From Candidatus Amesbacteria bacterium RBG_19FT_COMBO_48_16 (GTDB taxonomy: Bacteria > Patescibacteriota > Microgenomatia > CAZETR01 > Amesbacteraceae), in NCBI GenBank assembly GCA_001775555.1, contig MEXE01000008.1, positions 21,307-28,688 of the forward strand: DNA of 7,382 nt, given 5' to 3'. Positions 1 through 5,959 of the stretch are shown piece by piece; within the stretch, counting starts at the first letter, position 1, and every line of letters starts with the position of its first letter. A program made the translations under genes and the position numbers. Below the pieces are notes generated by a model that made no database searches, was not told where the DNA came from, and saw nothing but the letters and a program-made list of their open reading frames with translations.

Positions 1-1
1 A

Positions 2-934
2 TTTTTAATTTTAAATCAATTCTTTAATTCTGAAATGTTAAAAAATATATTGTTGGCAGTGCTGGTTTTTGGGATGGTGGCGTTTTTACCGATGAGGGTA
101 TACCGGCAGGTGAGTAGGGACTTTAATTTTACCCGGTCGATAAGGGAGGCGGCAAACGGGGGGATGAGCATAGATGATCTCTGGGGAAGATTTTTCAGTC
201 CGGGACTGTATTTACTGTTGTTAGTAGCAATTGTCAAAATTTCTAAAACCGAATTTCTAAATCCTAAACAAATCCCAAATCCCAAATCCCAACATTACCA
301 AAAAGAAACTAAGTGGTTGGCGGCGGTACTGATCATGGGTTTGGTGATGGCGATGGGGCCGGTGGTTAAATGGCAGGGAGACACAGTGAAAATTGCAGGG
401 AAATATCCGATACCTTTGCCATATGCGGCGGCGTACTACCTGGTGCCGGGGATGCCGGCTTTTAGGACACCATCACGCTGGATTTGGGTAGCGGCGTGGG
501 CAGCCAGCGGGCTAATTGCTATTGCGATAGCCCAAACTCAAAATTCAAAATTCAAAATTCAAAATCTAGGAATTATTGCGGCAATGGTAGTAGCAGTAGT
601 CGGGGGGACGGGGCTGACTGATTATCGGGAGGTGCCGAAACCGGAGGAATACCCATCTGTTTACCAGTGGCTTTCGGTGCAACCGGGGAGAGTAATAGTG
701 GAACTGCCGGCGGGGGATGAAAATGTGGAGGCAGACAGAATGCTTTTCAGCCTGGTGCACGGAAAAAATTTACTAAACGGATTTTCGGGGTTTATGCCGC
801 CGGAAAGAAGAAGGTTTTTGGACAAATTGAACCAGGAGTGGCCAAGTGAAAGTACGACTGAGGAGCTGAAACGATTAGGGGTGGATTGGGTAGTGGATCA
901 CAGAGGCGGATATACTAAAGTGAGTAAGCCATGA
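2..934 (+). CDS. Polytopic membrane protein, YfhO/GT-C-like, C-terminal part (5' end outside window)
   Basis: This is probably the C-terminal part of an integral membrane protein of the YfhO / PTPS-related / GT-C-like group, linked in general to cell-surface polymer or lipid glycosylation; the substrate is unknown. The frame is open to the left edge. The first Met is at 35, but the family normally has several hundred more N-terminal residues, so the true start is likely upstream. Counting from Met35, hydrophobic segments lie near 3-19, 54-69, 93-111, 149-167 and 178-195. A family-like VPGMPAFRTPSRW (137-149) is followed by a soluble tail with IVELPAG (221-227), NGFSGFMPP (248-256) and LGVDWVVDH (281-289), the usual tail pattern of these proteins. 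Two low-complexity stretches (about 73-88 and 168-177) come from short tandem DNA repeats. The stop overlaps the next start (ATGA), which suggests translational coupling. Family placement is from remembered motifs. Confidence 0.75.
   Translation, partial: FLILNQFFNSEMLKNILLAVLVFGMVAFLPMRVYRQVSRDFNFTRSIREAANGGMSIDDLWGRFFSPGLYLLLLVAIVKISKTEFLNPKQIPNPKSQHYQKETKWLAAVLIMGLVMAMGPVVKWQGDTVKIAGKYPIPLPYAAAYYLVPGMPAFRTPSRWIWVAAWAASGLIAIAIAQTQNSKFKIQNLGIIAAMVVAVVGGTGLTDYREVPKPEEYPSVYQWLSVQPGRVIVELPAGDENVEADRMLFSLVHGKNLLNGFSGFMPPERRRFLDKLNQEWPSESTTEELKRLGVDWVVDHRGGYTKVSKP
258..293 (+). repeat. In-frame short tandem heptamer repeat (CAAATCC)n
   Basis: Three perfect copies of CAAATCC occupy 269-289, preceded by a degenerate copy (TAAATCC, 258-264) and followed by a partial one. 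The array lies inside the membrane-protein gene and encodes a hydrophilic Asn/Pro/Lys-rich linker between two membrane segments, without breaking the frame. It resembles the short tandemly repeated heptamers known from cyanobacteria and other bacteria; that relation is an inference. Confidence 0.75.
538..565 (+). repeat. In-frame short tandem heptamer repeat (TCAAAAT)4
   Basis: Four perfect consecutive copies of TCAAAAT lie within the membrane-protein gene. They encode a polar Gln/Asn/Lys linker (QTQNSKFKIQN) between two hydrophobic segments, so the repeat sits where a loop would tolerate it. The unit length equals that of the CAAATCC array 250 bases upstream, but the unit differs. Confidence 0.85.
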
Positions 935-2349
935 AGAAAGTGATTATTTTGATTGGTGCGGGGATGTTAATGCTATTGGGAGTAGGGGGTAGTTGCGGAG
1001 TAAGCGGAGTAAAGATATTAAAGGGGATGGCAGAGAATCGGCCGGGGGAGTTTGGCCGCTGGCAGGGTGTTTTTCGGTGGTGTGCCCGGGGACTGCCTTT
1101 TGTCGATAACTTACCGGAGTGGGTGGGGGATAAAACTTATATAGTGCTGCTGCAAAACAACACGGAACTGAGGCCAACCGGTGGATTTATGGGCAGTTAC
1201 ATACGAGCGAGGTTTAAAGACGGAGGATTAGTTGATTGGACAGCGCAAGACATATATGAGCCGGATGGGAAGCTGGCGGGACATGTGGAACCGCCGTACC
1301 CGGTGCAGGAAGCTTTCCGGCAGGGATGGTGGCGCTTGCGGGACAGCAATTGGGATCCGGATTTCGCCTCGGCGGCGGCGACTGTGGCCTGGTTTTTGGA
1401 GCAAGGAGGAGAAGAAAAGATTGACGGGGTGATGGCAATTAATTTGGAGCTGGTGAATTCGATTCTGAAGATATTGGGGCCGGTGGAAGTGGTAACGTAC
1501 GGCGAAACAGTGACGGACAAGAACTTGTATAACCTGGCGCAAAGCTATGCTGAAGTGGATTGGAAACCGGGGTCGACGCAAAAACGGGATTTTCTGGGGG
1601 CGGTGGGGACGGCGGTGTGGGAGCGGATGAAAAACATACGGCCGGGACAGGCAGTCAAACTGGCCGGTTTGGTAAAAGCACAACTGGATAAAAAACAGAT
1701 TTTGGTGTGGATCGGGGAGGAGAAGCTGCAGGCGGAAATCAGGGAATGGGGCTGGGACGGGGGGTTGGGAAACTATTACGGGGACTATTTATATATAGTA
1801 GAGACAAACTTGGGAGCGAATAAGGCGAACTGCTGTATCAATAGAGAGTTGAGACATGAGGTAGAGATAGGAGACGGGGAGTTGAGAGAGAGAATAGAGG
1901 TGGAGTGGCAAAATGATAATCCGTTTGAGAACCCTAGGCCGCCGTATTTCTGGGGAGGGGATTATATAGATTACGTGCGGGTGGTGGTACCGAGGGAAGC
2001 GAGGGTTGTAAGTGTAAGTGTAAGCGGTGAGAAATTAAGACCGCAAACGCAGGGTGATTTTGCGAGGCCGAGTTCACTGCGGCAGGAGAGATCGGAAGAA
2101 GTGTGGGTGGAGGAGGAGAGGGAGAGAGTCAGAATAATAGGGTTTTGGGTAGTAGTGCCGGCGAGGGAAAGAGTCGCGGCAGAAGTGAAATATGAATTAC
2201 CGGGAGACGAGTTTGCCGATATGTACCGGGTGCTGGTAAAAAGACAGCCGGGGATAGAAAAATTTGCGTACCGGTTGACGGTGAATGGAATAGTGAGGCG
2301 GGAGGGGGAAGTAATGAAAGACGAGAGGATTGAGGCGGGGATGGAGTGA
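931..2349 (+). CDS. DUF4012 family membrane-anchored protein
   Basis: A 472-residue protein of the DUF4012 family, found in Actinobacteria, Chloroflexi and many Patescibacteria; its biochemical role is not established but it is thought to act outside the membrane. Residues 4-20 are a single hydrophobic anchor or signal segment; the Cys at 22 lacks a proper lipobox (GGSC), so a lipoprotein is unlikely. Family motifs are QNNTELRPTGGF (75-86), DIYEPDGKL (107-115), RDSNWDPDF (137-145), a GPVEV segment (183-187), and ETNLGANKAN (291-300) opening the beta-rich C-terminal half. The start ATG at 931 shares bases with the upstream stop (ATGA), so it is probably co-translated with the membrane protein, and the two may work together at the cell surface. 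The C-terminal third has many charged Glu/Arg runs. The family call is confident, the function is not. Confidence 0.88.
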   Translation: MKKVIILIGAGMLMLLGVGGSCGVSGVKILKGMAENRPGEFGRWQGVFRWCARGLPFVDNLPEWVGDKTYIVLLQNNTELRPTGGFMGSYIRARFKDGGLVDWTAQDIYEPDGKLAGHVEPPYPVQEAFRQGWWRLRDSNWDPDFASAAATVAWFLEQGGEEKIDGVMAINLELVNSILKILGPVEVVTYGETVTDKNLYNLAQSYAEVDWKPGSTQKRDFLGAVGTAVWERMKNIRPGQAVKLAGLVKAQLDKKQILVWIGEEKLQAEIREWGWDGGLGNYYGDYLYIVETNLGANKANCCINRELRHEVEIGDGELRERIEVEWQNDNPFENPRPPYFWGGDYIDYVRVVVPREARVVSVSVSGEKLRPQTQGDFARPSSLRQERSEEVWVEEERERVRIIGFWVVVPARERVAAEVKYELPGDEFADMYRVLVKRQPGIEKFAYRLTVNGIVRREGEVMKDERIEAGME

Positions 2350-2382
2350 GGTGGGACTGGGGGGTGTGGTAACATTCGAGTG

Positions 2383-4137
2383 ATGGACCAGGTGGAAGAG
2401 GTTAAAAGCAAGGTGGACATGGTGCAGTTGGTATCAGAGTATATCCCACTGAAGAAAGGGGGAAGAAACTATAAGGGGTTGTGTCCGTTTCATGGGGAAA
2501 AAACGCCGTCGTTCATGGTGAACCCGGAACTGCAGATATGGAAATGCTTTGGGTGCGGAGAGGGGGGGGATGCATACACTTTTTTGCAGCGGATGGAGGG
2601 GATGGAGTTTGGAGAAGCCCTGCGGACGCTGGCGGAGAAAGTGGGGGTGAAACTGACGGCATACCGGCCGAGCCAAACAGAGGAAGTGAAAGAGAGACTG
2701 GTGAGAGTAAACAGCCTGGCGGCTGAGTTTTACCATTATTTATTGATGCAGCATCGGTTGGGAGAATCGGCACGGCAGTATTTGAGGAAACGAGGAATAA
2801 AGGAGGAAGTGACGGAAAAGTTTAAACTCGGGTTTGCACCGGAAGGGTGGGATTTCCTGATGAAGTATTTGGTGGGAAAGAAAAATTTTGAGGTGCAGGA
2901 TTTGGAGAGGGCAGGGTTGGTAGTCAAAGGCCAAAACTTTTATGACAGGTTTCGGAATCGGGTGATGTTTCCGCTGTCTAACCACCGGGGGCAAACGGTG
3001 GGGTTTGCCGGGAGGGTAATGCCAGCCACCTCCGCTGAAGCTGCGGCTAGCCAAGGGGCTAAATATGTGAATACACCGGAGACGGAGATTTACCACAAAG
3101 GCGAGCTGTTGTACGGATTGGATGTGAATAAGACTGAGATCAAGACAGCCGGCTGGGCGGTGGTGGTGGAGGGGGAGCTGGATTTGCTGGCCAGTTACCT
3201 GGCCGGAGTGAAAAACGCGGTGGCGGTGAAGGGATCTGCCCTGACTACCCAGCAGGTGGATTTGGTGAGACGGTATGCGGGGACGGTGGTACTGGCACTT
3301 GACGCGGACGTAGCGGGAGACGCGGCGGCCAGGCGGGGGATAGAAGTGGCGGAAAGAGCGGGAGTAGTAGTGAAAATCCTGAATTCAAAGTCCGAAATTA
3401 TAAACCCGAAGCAGTATAAAGATCCGGGGGAGTGGGGAGTGGCAGATCCGGAAGGCTGGCGGGCGGCAGTAGGGAAAGCGATACCAATTTATGACTATTA
3501 TCTGGAGTCGGCGGTAGCCAGGTATGGTCTGGATGGGGTAGGGAAAGGCAAGATTTCTCGGGAGCTGGCGCCGATCTGGGTTAATATTTCTGACGAAATT
3601 GTCAAAGCCCATTATGTGCGGAAGCTGGCGGAAGTACTGGAGGTGAGGGAGGAGGATGTCCGGGCACAACTTGGTAAAATCTCAAGTACTGGATCTCAAA
3701 CCACAAGGGATCCATCCGCTACGGTCGGGATGACAATTAAGACGAGACGCGAGGTGGTGGAGGAATACGTGGTGGGGTTGGCACTGCGAAACGGGATGGT
3801 GGGGAAGTTGATCGGATCGTCAGTAAGCCAGTGGGTAGAGATGCCGTTTTGGAAAAAGGTGGTAGAACAGTTCTCAGTCCTAAGTCCCCAATTTTCAGGG
3901 GTGAAAGAGCTGATCGGGGCATTACCTGCGGAATTGAGGGGGAGAGTGGAGGAACAAATGCTGGTGGAAGACCGGTTTGAGGAAGGGGACGCAGAGCGGG
4001 AGTGGGAGAAAGCAGTGCGGGAACTGGAAGAAATAGAGGTGAGAGAGAGAATTGAAAAAATGAGAGAGGAGGCTCAGGGTAGAGGAGAGCTGAGAGGGCT
4101 GACGAAGAGGCTGGCTGAGTTGACGAAAGACAAGTAG
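2383..4137 (+). CDS. dnaG: DNA primase DnaG
   Basis: Synthesises RNA primers at the replication fork; 584 residues, the usual bacterial length. Numbering is from ATG 2383; a GTG directly before it (2380) is an alternative start, and no good Shine-Dalgarno separates them. The CHC2 zinc-binding domain shows C34, H37, C55 and C58 (CPFH ... CFGC). The RNA-polymerase-like basic region follows (FRNRVMFPL, GFAGR, KYVNTPETEIYHKGELLYGL, about 190-245). The TOPRIM domain has EGELD (263-267), the DxD pair at 307/309 and then KDPGE (346-350), where the usual DPD has become DPG. The C-terminal helicase-interaction region (about 455-584) is weakly conserved and ends in a charged coiled-coil-like stretch. 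Four segments (214-226, 334-345, 434-454, 496-506) look like in-frame insertions of repeat DNA. It starts 33 bases after the DUF4012 gene and precedes rpoD. Confidence 0.96.
   Translation: MDQVEEVKSKVDMVQLVSEYIPLKKGGRNYKGLCPFHGEKTPSFMVNPELQIWKCFGCGEGGDAYTFLQRMEGMEFGEALRTLAEKVGVKLTAYRPSQTEEVKERLVRVNSLAAEFYHYLLMQHRLGESARQYLRKRGIKEEVTEKFKLGFAPEGWDFLMKYLVGKKNFEVQDLERAGLVVKGQNFYDRFRNRVMFPLSNHRGQTVGFAGRVMPATSAEAAASQGAKYVNTPETEIYHKGELLYGLDVNKTEIKTAGWAVVVEGELDLLASYLAGVKNAVAVKGSALTTQQVDLVRRYAGTVVLALDADVAGDAAARRGIEVAERAGVVVKILNSKSEIINPKQYKDPGEWGVADPEGWRAAVGKAIPIYDYYLESAVARYGLDGVGKGKISRELAPIWVNISDEIVKAHYVRKLAEVLEVREEDVRAQLGKISSTGSQTTRDPSATVGMTIKTRREVVEEYVVGLALRNGMVGKLIGSSVSQWVEMPFWKKVVEQFSVLSPQFSGVKELIGALPAELRGRVEEQMLVEDRFEEGDAEREWEKAVRELEEIEVRERIEKMREEAQGRGELRGLTKRLAELTKDK
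3022..3060 (+). repeat. Palindrome-like insert in dnaG (Ala-rich loop)
   Basis: Thirteen codons (PATSAEAAASQGA) sit between the GFAGRVM and KYVNTPET blocks of DnaG, where most primases have a shorter, variable loop. The DNA contains an inverted repeat, CCGC (3032-3035) with GCGG downstream around a TGAAGCT loop. This composition differs from the purine-rich flanking codons. It is read as a small dispersed palindromic element accepted in frame; only a genome-wide search could prove this. Confidence 0.4.
3382..3417 (+). repeat. Repeat-like insert in the TOPRIM domain of dnaG
   Basis: Twelve codons (NSKSEIINPKQY) interrupt the short turn that in DnaG normally joins the last TOPRIM beta strand (here VVVKIL) to the DPD motif (here KDPGE). 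The AT-rich wording and the Asn-Pro-Lys peptide resemble the heptamer-derived linkers in the first gene (LNPKQIPNPKS, QNSKFKIQN). This is an inference from similarity, not a proven repeat. Confidence 0.45.
3682..3744 (+). repeat. Dispersed-repeat-like insert in the DnaG interdomain linker
   Basis: About 21 codons join the RNA-polymerase-like core to the C-terminal domain. Inside is a segment (3707-3735) built like GGGATCCATCCGCTACGG followed by TCGGGATGACA. It has the same plan as a GATCC...GCTACG...GGATGACA element that I recall as dispersed in many bacterial genomes. It encodes RDPSATVGMT and keeps the frame open. Confidence 0.5.
3868..3900 (+). repeat. CAGTCCTAAGTCCCC-type repeat insert in dnaG
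   Basis: Eleven codons (QFSVLSPQFSG) in the C-terminal domain are encoded by a degenerate tandem stretch of TTCTCAGTCC / TAAGTCCCC / AATTTTCAGG units. It is pyrimidine-rich, unlike the purine-rich DNA on either side, and fits the style of short tandem repeat families rather than of conserved protein sequence. Confidence 0.45.
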
Positions 4138-4170
4138 AGGAGTATATTGCAGGCAGGTTTAGGTTATGAC

Positions 4171-4214
4171 GCTCCGGTGAGCTGTGGCTACCGGAGTTGA
4201 CACAGGCCTTTTTT
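4171..4214 (+). promoter_or_regulatory. rpoD leader hairpin with competing fold and T-tract
   Basis: CTCCGGT (4172-4178) pairs perfectly with ACCGGAG (4190-4196), and a G-T pair extends the stem. An alternative stem CTGTG (4182-4186) with CACAG (4201-4205) uses loop bases of the first and lies three bases before a run of six T (4209-4214). The first could act as an antiterminator and the second as a weak terminator, or the whole may be a dnaG/rpoD processing or attenuation site. The folds are seen by eye; no energy was calculated. Confidence 0.45.
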
Positions 4215-4231
4215 ATGTGGCGGAGCCACAT
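4215..4231 (+). promoter_or_regulatory. Hairpin carrying the rpoD ribosome-binding site
   Basis: ATGTGGC (4215-4221) and GCCACAT (4225-4231) form a perfect 7-base stem around a GGA loop, ending six bases before the rpoD ATG. The only Shine-Dalgarno-like sequence, GGAG at 4222-4225, is the loop plus the first base of the stem, 12 bases before the ATG, which is a long spacing. When folded, the site would be partly hidden, so the hairpin could tune rpoD translation, or it may be a dispersed palindrome. Confidence 0.5.
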
Positions 4232-4237
4232 TAATAT

Positions 4238-5338
4238 ATGGCAAAAGCGGCGAAACCAACAACAGGAATGGCGCAATTGGCGGCGAAGGGGAAACACCAG
4301 GGGTATTTGACTTTGGACGAGATATTGGAAGTGTATCCGGACGCTGAGGAGAAGATTTCTGAATTGGACGGGTTGTTTGGGAAACTTTTGGAGATGGGGG
4401 TGGACGTATTTGAGACGACTTCCGAGGAGGACATGGAGGTGGATGAAAAAGCAGTGGCGGAACTGGATAAAGAAATTGAGGCGCTGACCAAGATGGAGGT
4501 AGGGGTGACTACAACTGACCCGGTGAGGATGTATTTGAGGGAGATAGGGAAAATCCCGCTTCTGAAACCGGTGGAGGAGATTTCCCTGGCGCAAAAAATT
4601 GAAAAGGGTGATAGGCGGGCGAAGAAAAAATTGACGGAAAGCAACCTGCGGCTGGTGGTGTCCATTGCTAAGAAATATGTGATGCGGGGATTGTCGCTTT
4701 TGGATCTGATCCAGGAGGGGAACCAGGGGCTGATCCGGGCGGTGGAGAAATATGACTGGCGCAAAGGTTATAAATTTTCAACATATGCCACCTGGTGGAT
4801 CCGGCAGGCGATAACGCGGGCGATTGCGGACCAGGCCCGAACCATCCGGATCCCGGTACATATGGTGGAGACGATAAATAAACTGATCCGGATCCAGCGA
4901 CAGCTGATGCAGTCACTGGGGCGGGAGCCGACGGCGGAGGAAATTGCGGAGACGATAGGAGAGATGACGGCGACCAGGGTGCGGGAGATATTGAAAATTG
5001 CCCAAGATACCACATCTTTGGAGACGCCGGTGGGAGACGAAGATGACTCAATGCTCGGAGATTTTATAGCCGATACGTCACAACCAACACCGATTGAGGC
5101 GGCTTCCAGAGAGCTACTTAAGGAGAATATTGAGGAAGTATTATCTTCACTTACTGACAGGGAGGCAAGAGTGCTGCGGATGCGGTTTGGGCTGGACAGC
5201 CGGAATCCGATGACACTGGAGGAGGTGGGGCGGGAGTTCGGGGTGACCCGGGAGCGGATCAGGCAGATTGAAGCTAAAGCGTTGAGGAAGCTGAAGCATC
5301 CGAGTAGGAGAAAGAAATTACAGGATTATTTGGATTAA
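4238..5338 (+). CDS. rpoD: RNA polymerase principal sigma factor RpoD/SigA
   Basis: The housekeeping sigma-70 factor: it binds core RNA polymerase and recognises -35/-10 promoters. The 366 residues contain a short region 1.1-like segment (QGYLTLDEILEVYPDAEE, 21-38), an acidic stretch (58-80), region 1.2 (DPVRMYLREIGKIPLL, 94-109), region 2 with SNLRLVVSIAKKY, LDLIQEGNQGLIRAVEKYD and the RpoD box around TYATWWIRQAITRAI (182-196), region 3 (about 210-285), and region 4 with the helix-turn-helix TLEEVGREFGVTRERIRQIE (326-345). The length matches compact SigA proteins such as those of Gram-positives (B. subtilis about 371), without the large non-conserved insert of E. coli. Start ATG 4238 is favoured; Met11 (4268) is possible. 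The gap after dnaG is 100 bases and holds the leader hairpins, so rpoD may be partly uncoupled from dnaG expression. Confidence 0.97.
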   Translation: MAKAAKPTTGMAQLAAKGKHQGYLTLDEILEVYPDAEEKISELDGLFGKLLEMGVDVFETTSEEDMEVDEKAVAELDKEIEALTKMEVGVTTTDPVRMYLREIGKIPLLKPVEEISLAQKIEKGDRRAKKKLTESNLRLVVSIAKKYVMRGLSLLDLIQEGNQGLIRAVEKYDWRKGYKFSTYATWWIRQAITRAIADQARTIRIPVHMVETINKLIRIQRQLMQSLGREPTAEEIAETIGEMTATRVREILKIAQDTTSLETPVGDEDDSMLGDFIADTSQPTPIEAASRELLKENIEEVLSSLTDREARVLRMRFGLDSRNPMTLEEVGREFGVTRERIRQIEAKALRKLKHPSRRKKLQDYLD

Positions 5339-5345
5339 GGTTTCT

Positions 5346-5449
5346 AGGCCATTCGACGTTTGCACATGCGCTTCTCGACTGCCTGGTCGTTGCCGGACGT
5401 TCGCGGCTCGGGATGCTATTTGCAAAATGTCTGCATGGCCTTTTATTTT
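5346..5449 (+). terminator. Long branched stem with T-rich tail after rpoD (terminator or structured RNA)
   Basis: Eight bases past the rpoD stop, AGGCCAT (5346-5352) pairs with ATGGCCT (5435-5441). The stem continues inward with GAC/GTC (5355-5357 with 5429-5431), TTTGCA/TGCAAA (5359-5364 with 5421-5426) and ATGC with AT and GC around one bulged T (5366-5369 with 5415-5419). Two small hairpins branch inside: CGAC/GTCG (5376-5379 with 5386-5389) and GCCG/CGGC (5392-5395 with 5404-5407). TTTTATTTT (5441-5449) follows at once. This reads as the operon terminator, but the length and branching exceed a simple terminator, so a structured RNA or a palindromic DNA element is possible. It does not match 4.5S, tmRNA or RNase P RNA signatures that I know. 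Confidence 0.5.
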
Positions 5450-5959
5450 GGAACTATCGTCTGCGCAAACTCCTTAAAACGCAGGTTTATCGGCGCTGAT
5501 TTTTAGATGCTCACGCTTGGGGAATAGGCACTTGTGCTTTGAGATGGTCCGGTTGGCTTTGGATATTGGGGGATGGGGTCAGATGCGGGGTGTCCAGTCC
5601 TGGGTATTCACAAAGGTCAATCCTAATCCGAAGATTAGTGTAAACATGAACAAAATTAAGGTTTCCTCTCCGGAGTATGAGAGTTTTCCGTCGGAGAACT
5701 GGTCTACAGCGGTCCATACACCGGTGGGGATTCCGGAAACGGCCGCGGCAATCCAAGTAGCGTGATTTCTATGATCTTGGAGGAATCCTGGAGCGGGGGG
5801 AAGGGAGTCGATTTGGCTTTCCAGCATAGCTTTGGGGTGGGGGAGTATTTTATCCGGGCAGAATGGAGAAAAGCAAATAGAGCGGATGGTGATGGGTAGT
5901 TTTGGATTTTGGGAGGTTCCTGTTGCCAATCAGTTATAAACCGAATAAAATACGAAGTG
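5450..5959. other. Intergenic stretch without a confident gene
   Basis: About 510 bases between the structured element and the HNH gene. Open frames exist on both strands, but none has recognisable homology or a good ribosome-binding site. Visible details are a weak stem CTGCG/CGCAG (5461-5465 with 5480-5484), a small GCAC-TT-GTGC hairpin near 5528, and a perfect CTAATC-CGAA-GATTAG hairpin (5623-5638). From about 5550 the plus strand is G-rich like the coding strands upstream. It may hold a decayed gene. Confidence 0.5.
5579..5827 (-). CDS. Possible small membrane protein (unrecognised)
   Basis: This minus-strand frame encodes 82 residues from the ATG at 5827. It has a moderately hydrophobic stretch (about 24-40, TWIAAAVSGIPTGVWTA) and a strong candidate membrane segment near the C-terminus (TLILFMFTLIFGLGLTFV, about 56-73), and ends NTQDWTPRI. 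I recognise no family. Against it, there is no Shine-Dalgarno before the ATG, the frame stays open for further codons upstream, and the plus strand rather than this one is G-rich, the opposite of the purine-loaded coding strands elsewhere in the window. A plus-strand frame of similar length (5517-5765) overlaps it and is no better. It may be a real small gene of the accessory region, a remnant, or chance. Confidence 0.28.
   Translation of the reverse strand: MLESQIDSLPPAPGFLQDHRNHATWIAAAVSGIPTGVWTAVDQFSDGKLSYSGEETLILFMFTLIFGLGLTFVNTQDWTPRI

Noticed and set aside
258..565. Heptamer arrays as a CRISPR
   Set aside because: The units are seven bases long and tandem with no spacers, and they are translated in frame.
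952..999. Possible lipoprotein signal in the DUF4012 protein (Cys at residue 22)
   Set aside because: The residues before the Cys are GGS with no Leu-like residue at -3, so the hydrophobic stretch is better read as a membrane anchor.
2367..2382. TGnTAACAT sequence just before dnaG, like an extended -10 promoter with a near-leaderless start
   Set aside because: Only four of six bases match the -10 consensus, there is no -35, and the gene can be read through from the upstream operon.
3737..4594. 285-residue minus-strand open frame across the end of dnaG and the start of rpoD
   Set aside because: It is antisense to two well-identified genes, has Pro/His/Ser-rich shadow composition and no domain.
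5517..5765. 82-residue plus-strand frame starting at a TTG
   Set aside because: No ribosome-binding site, no recognisable domain, and it overlaps the equally weak minus-strand frame; listed only as part of the gene-poor stretch.
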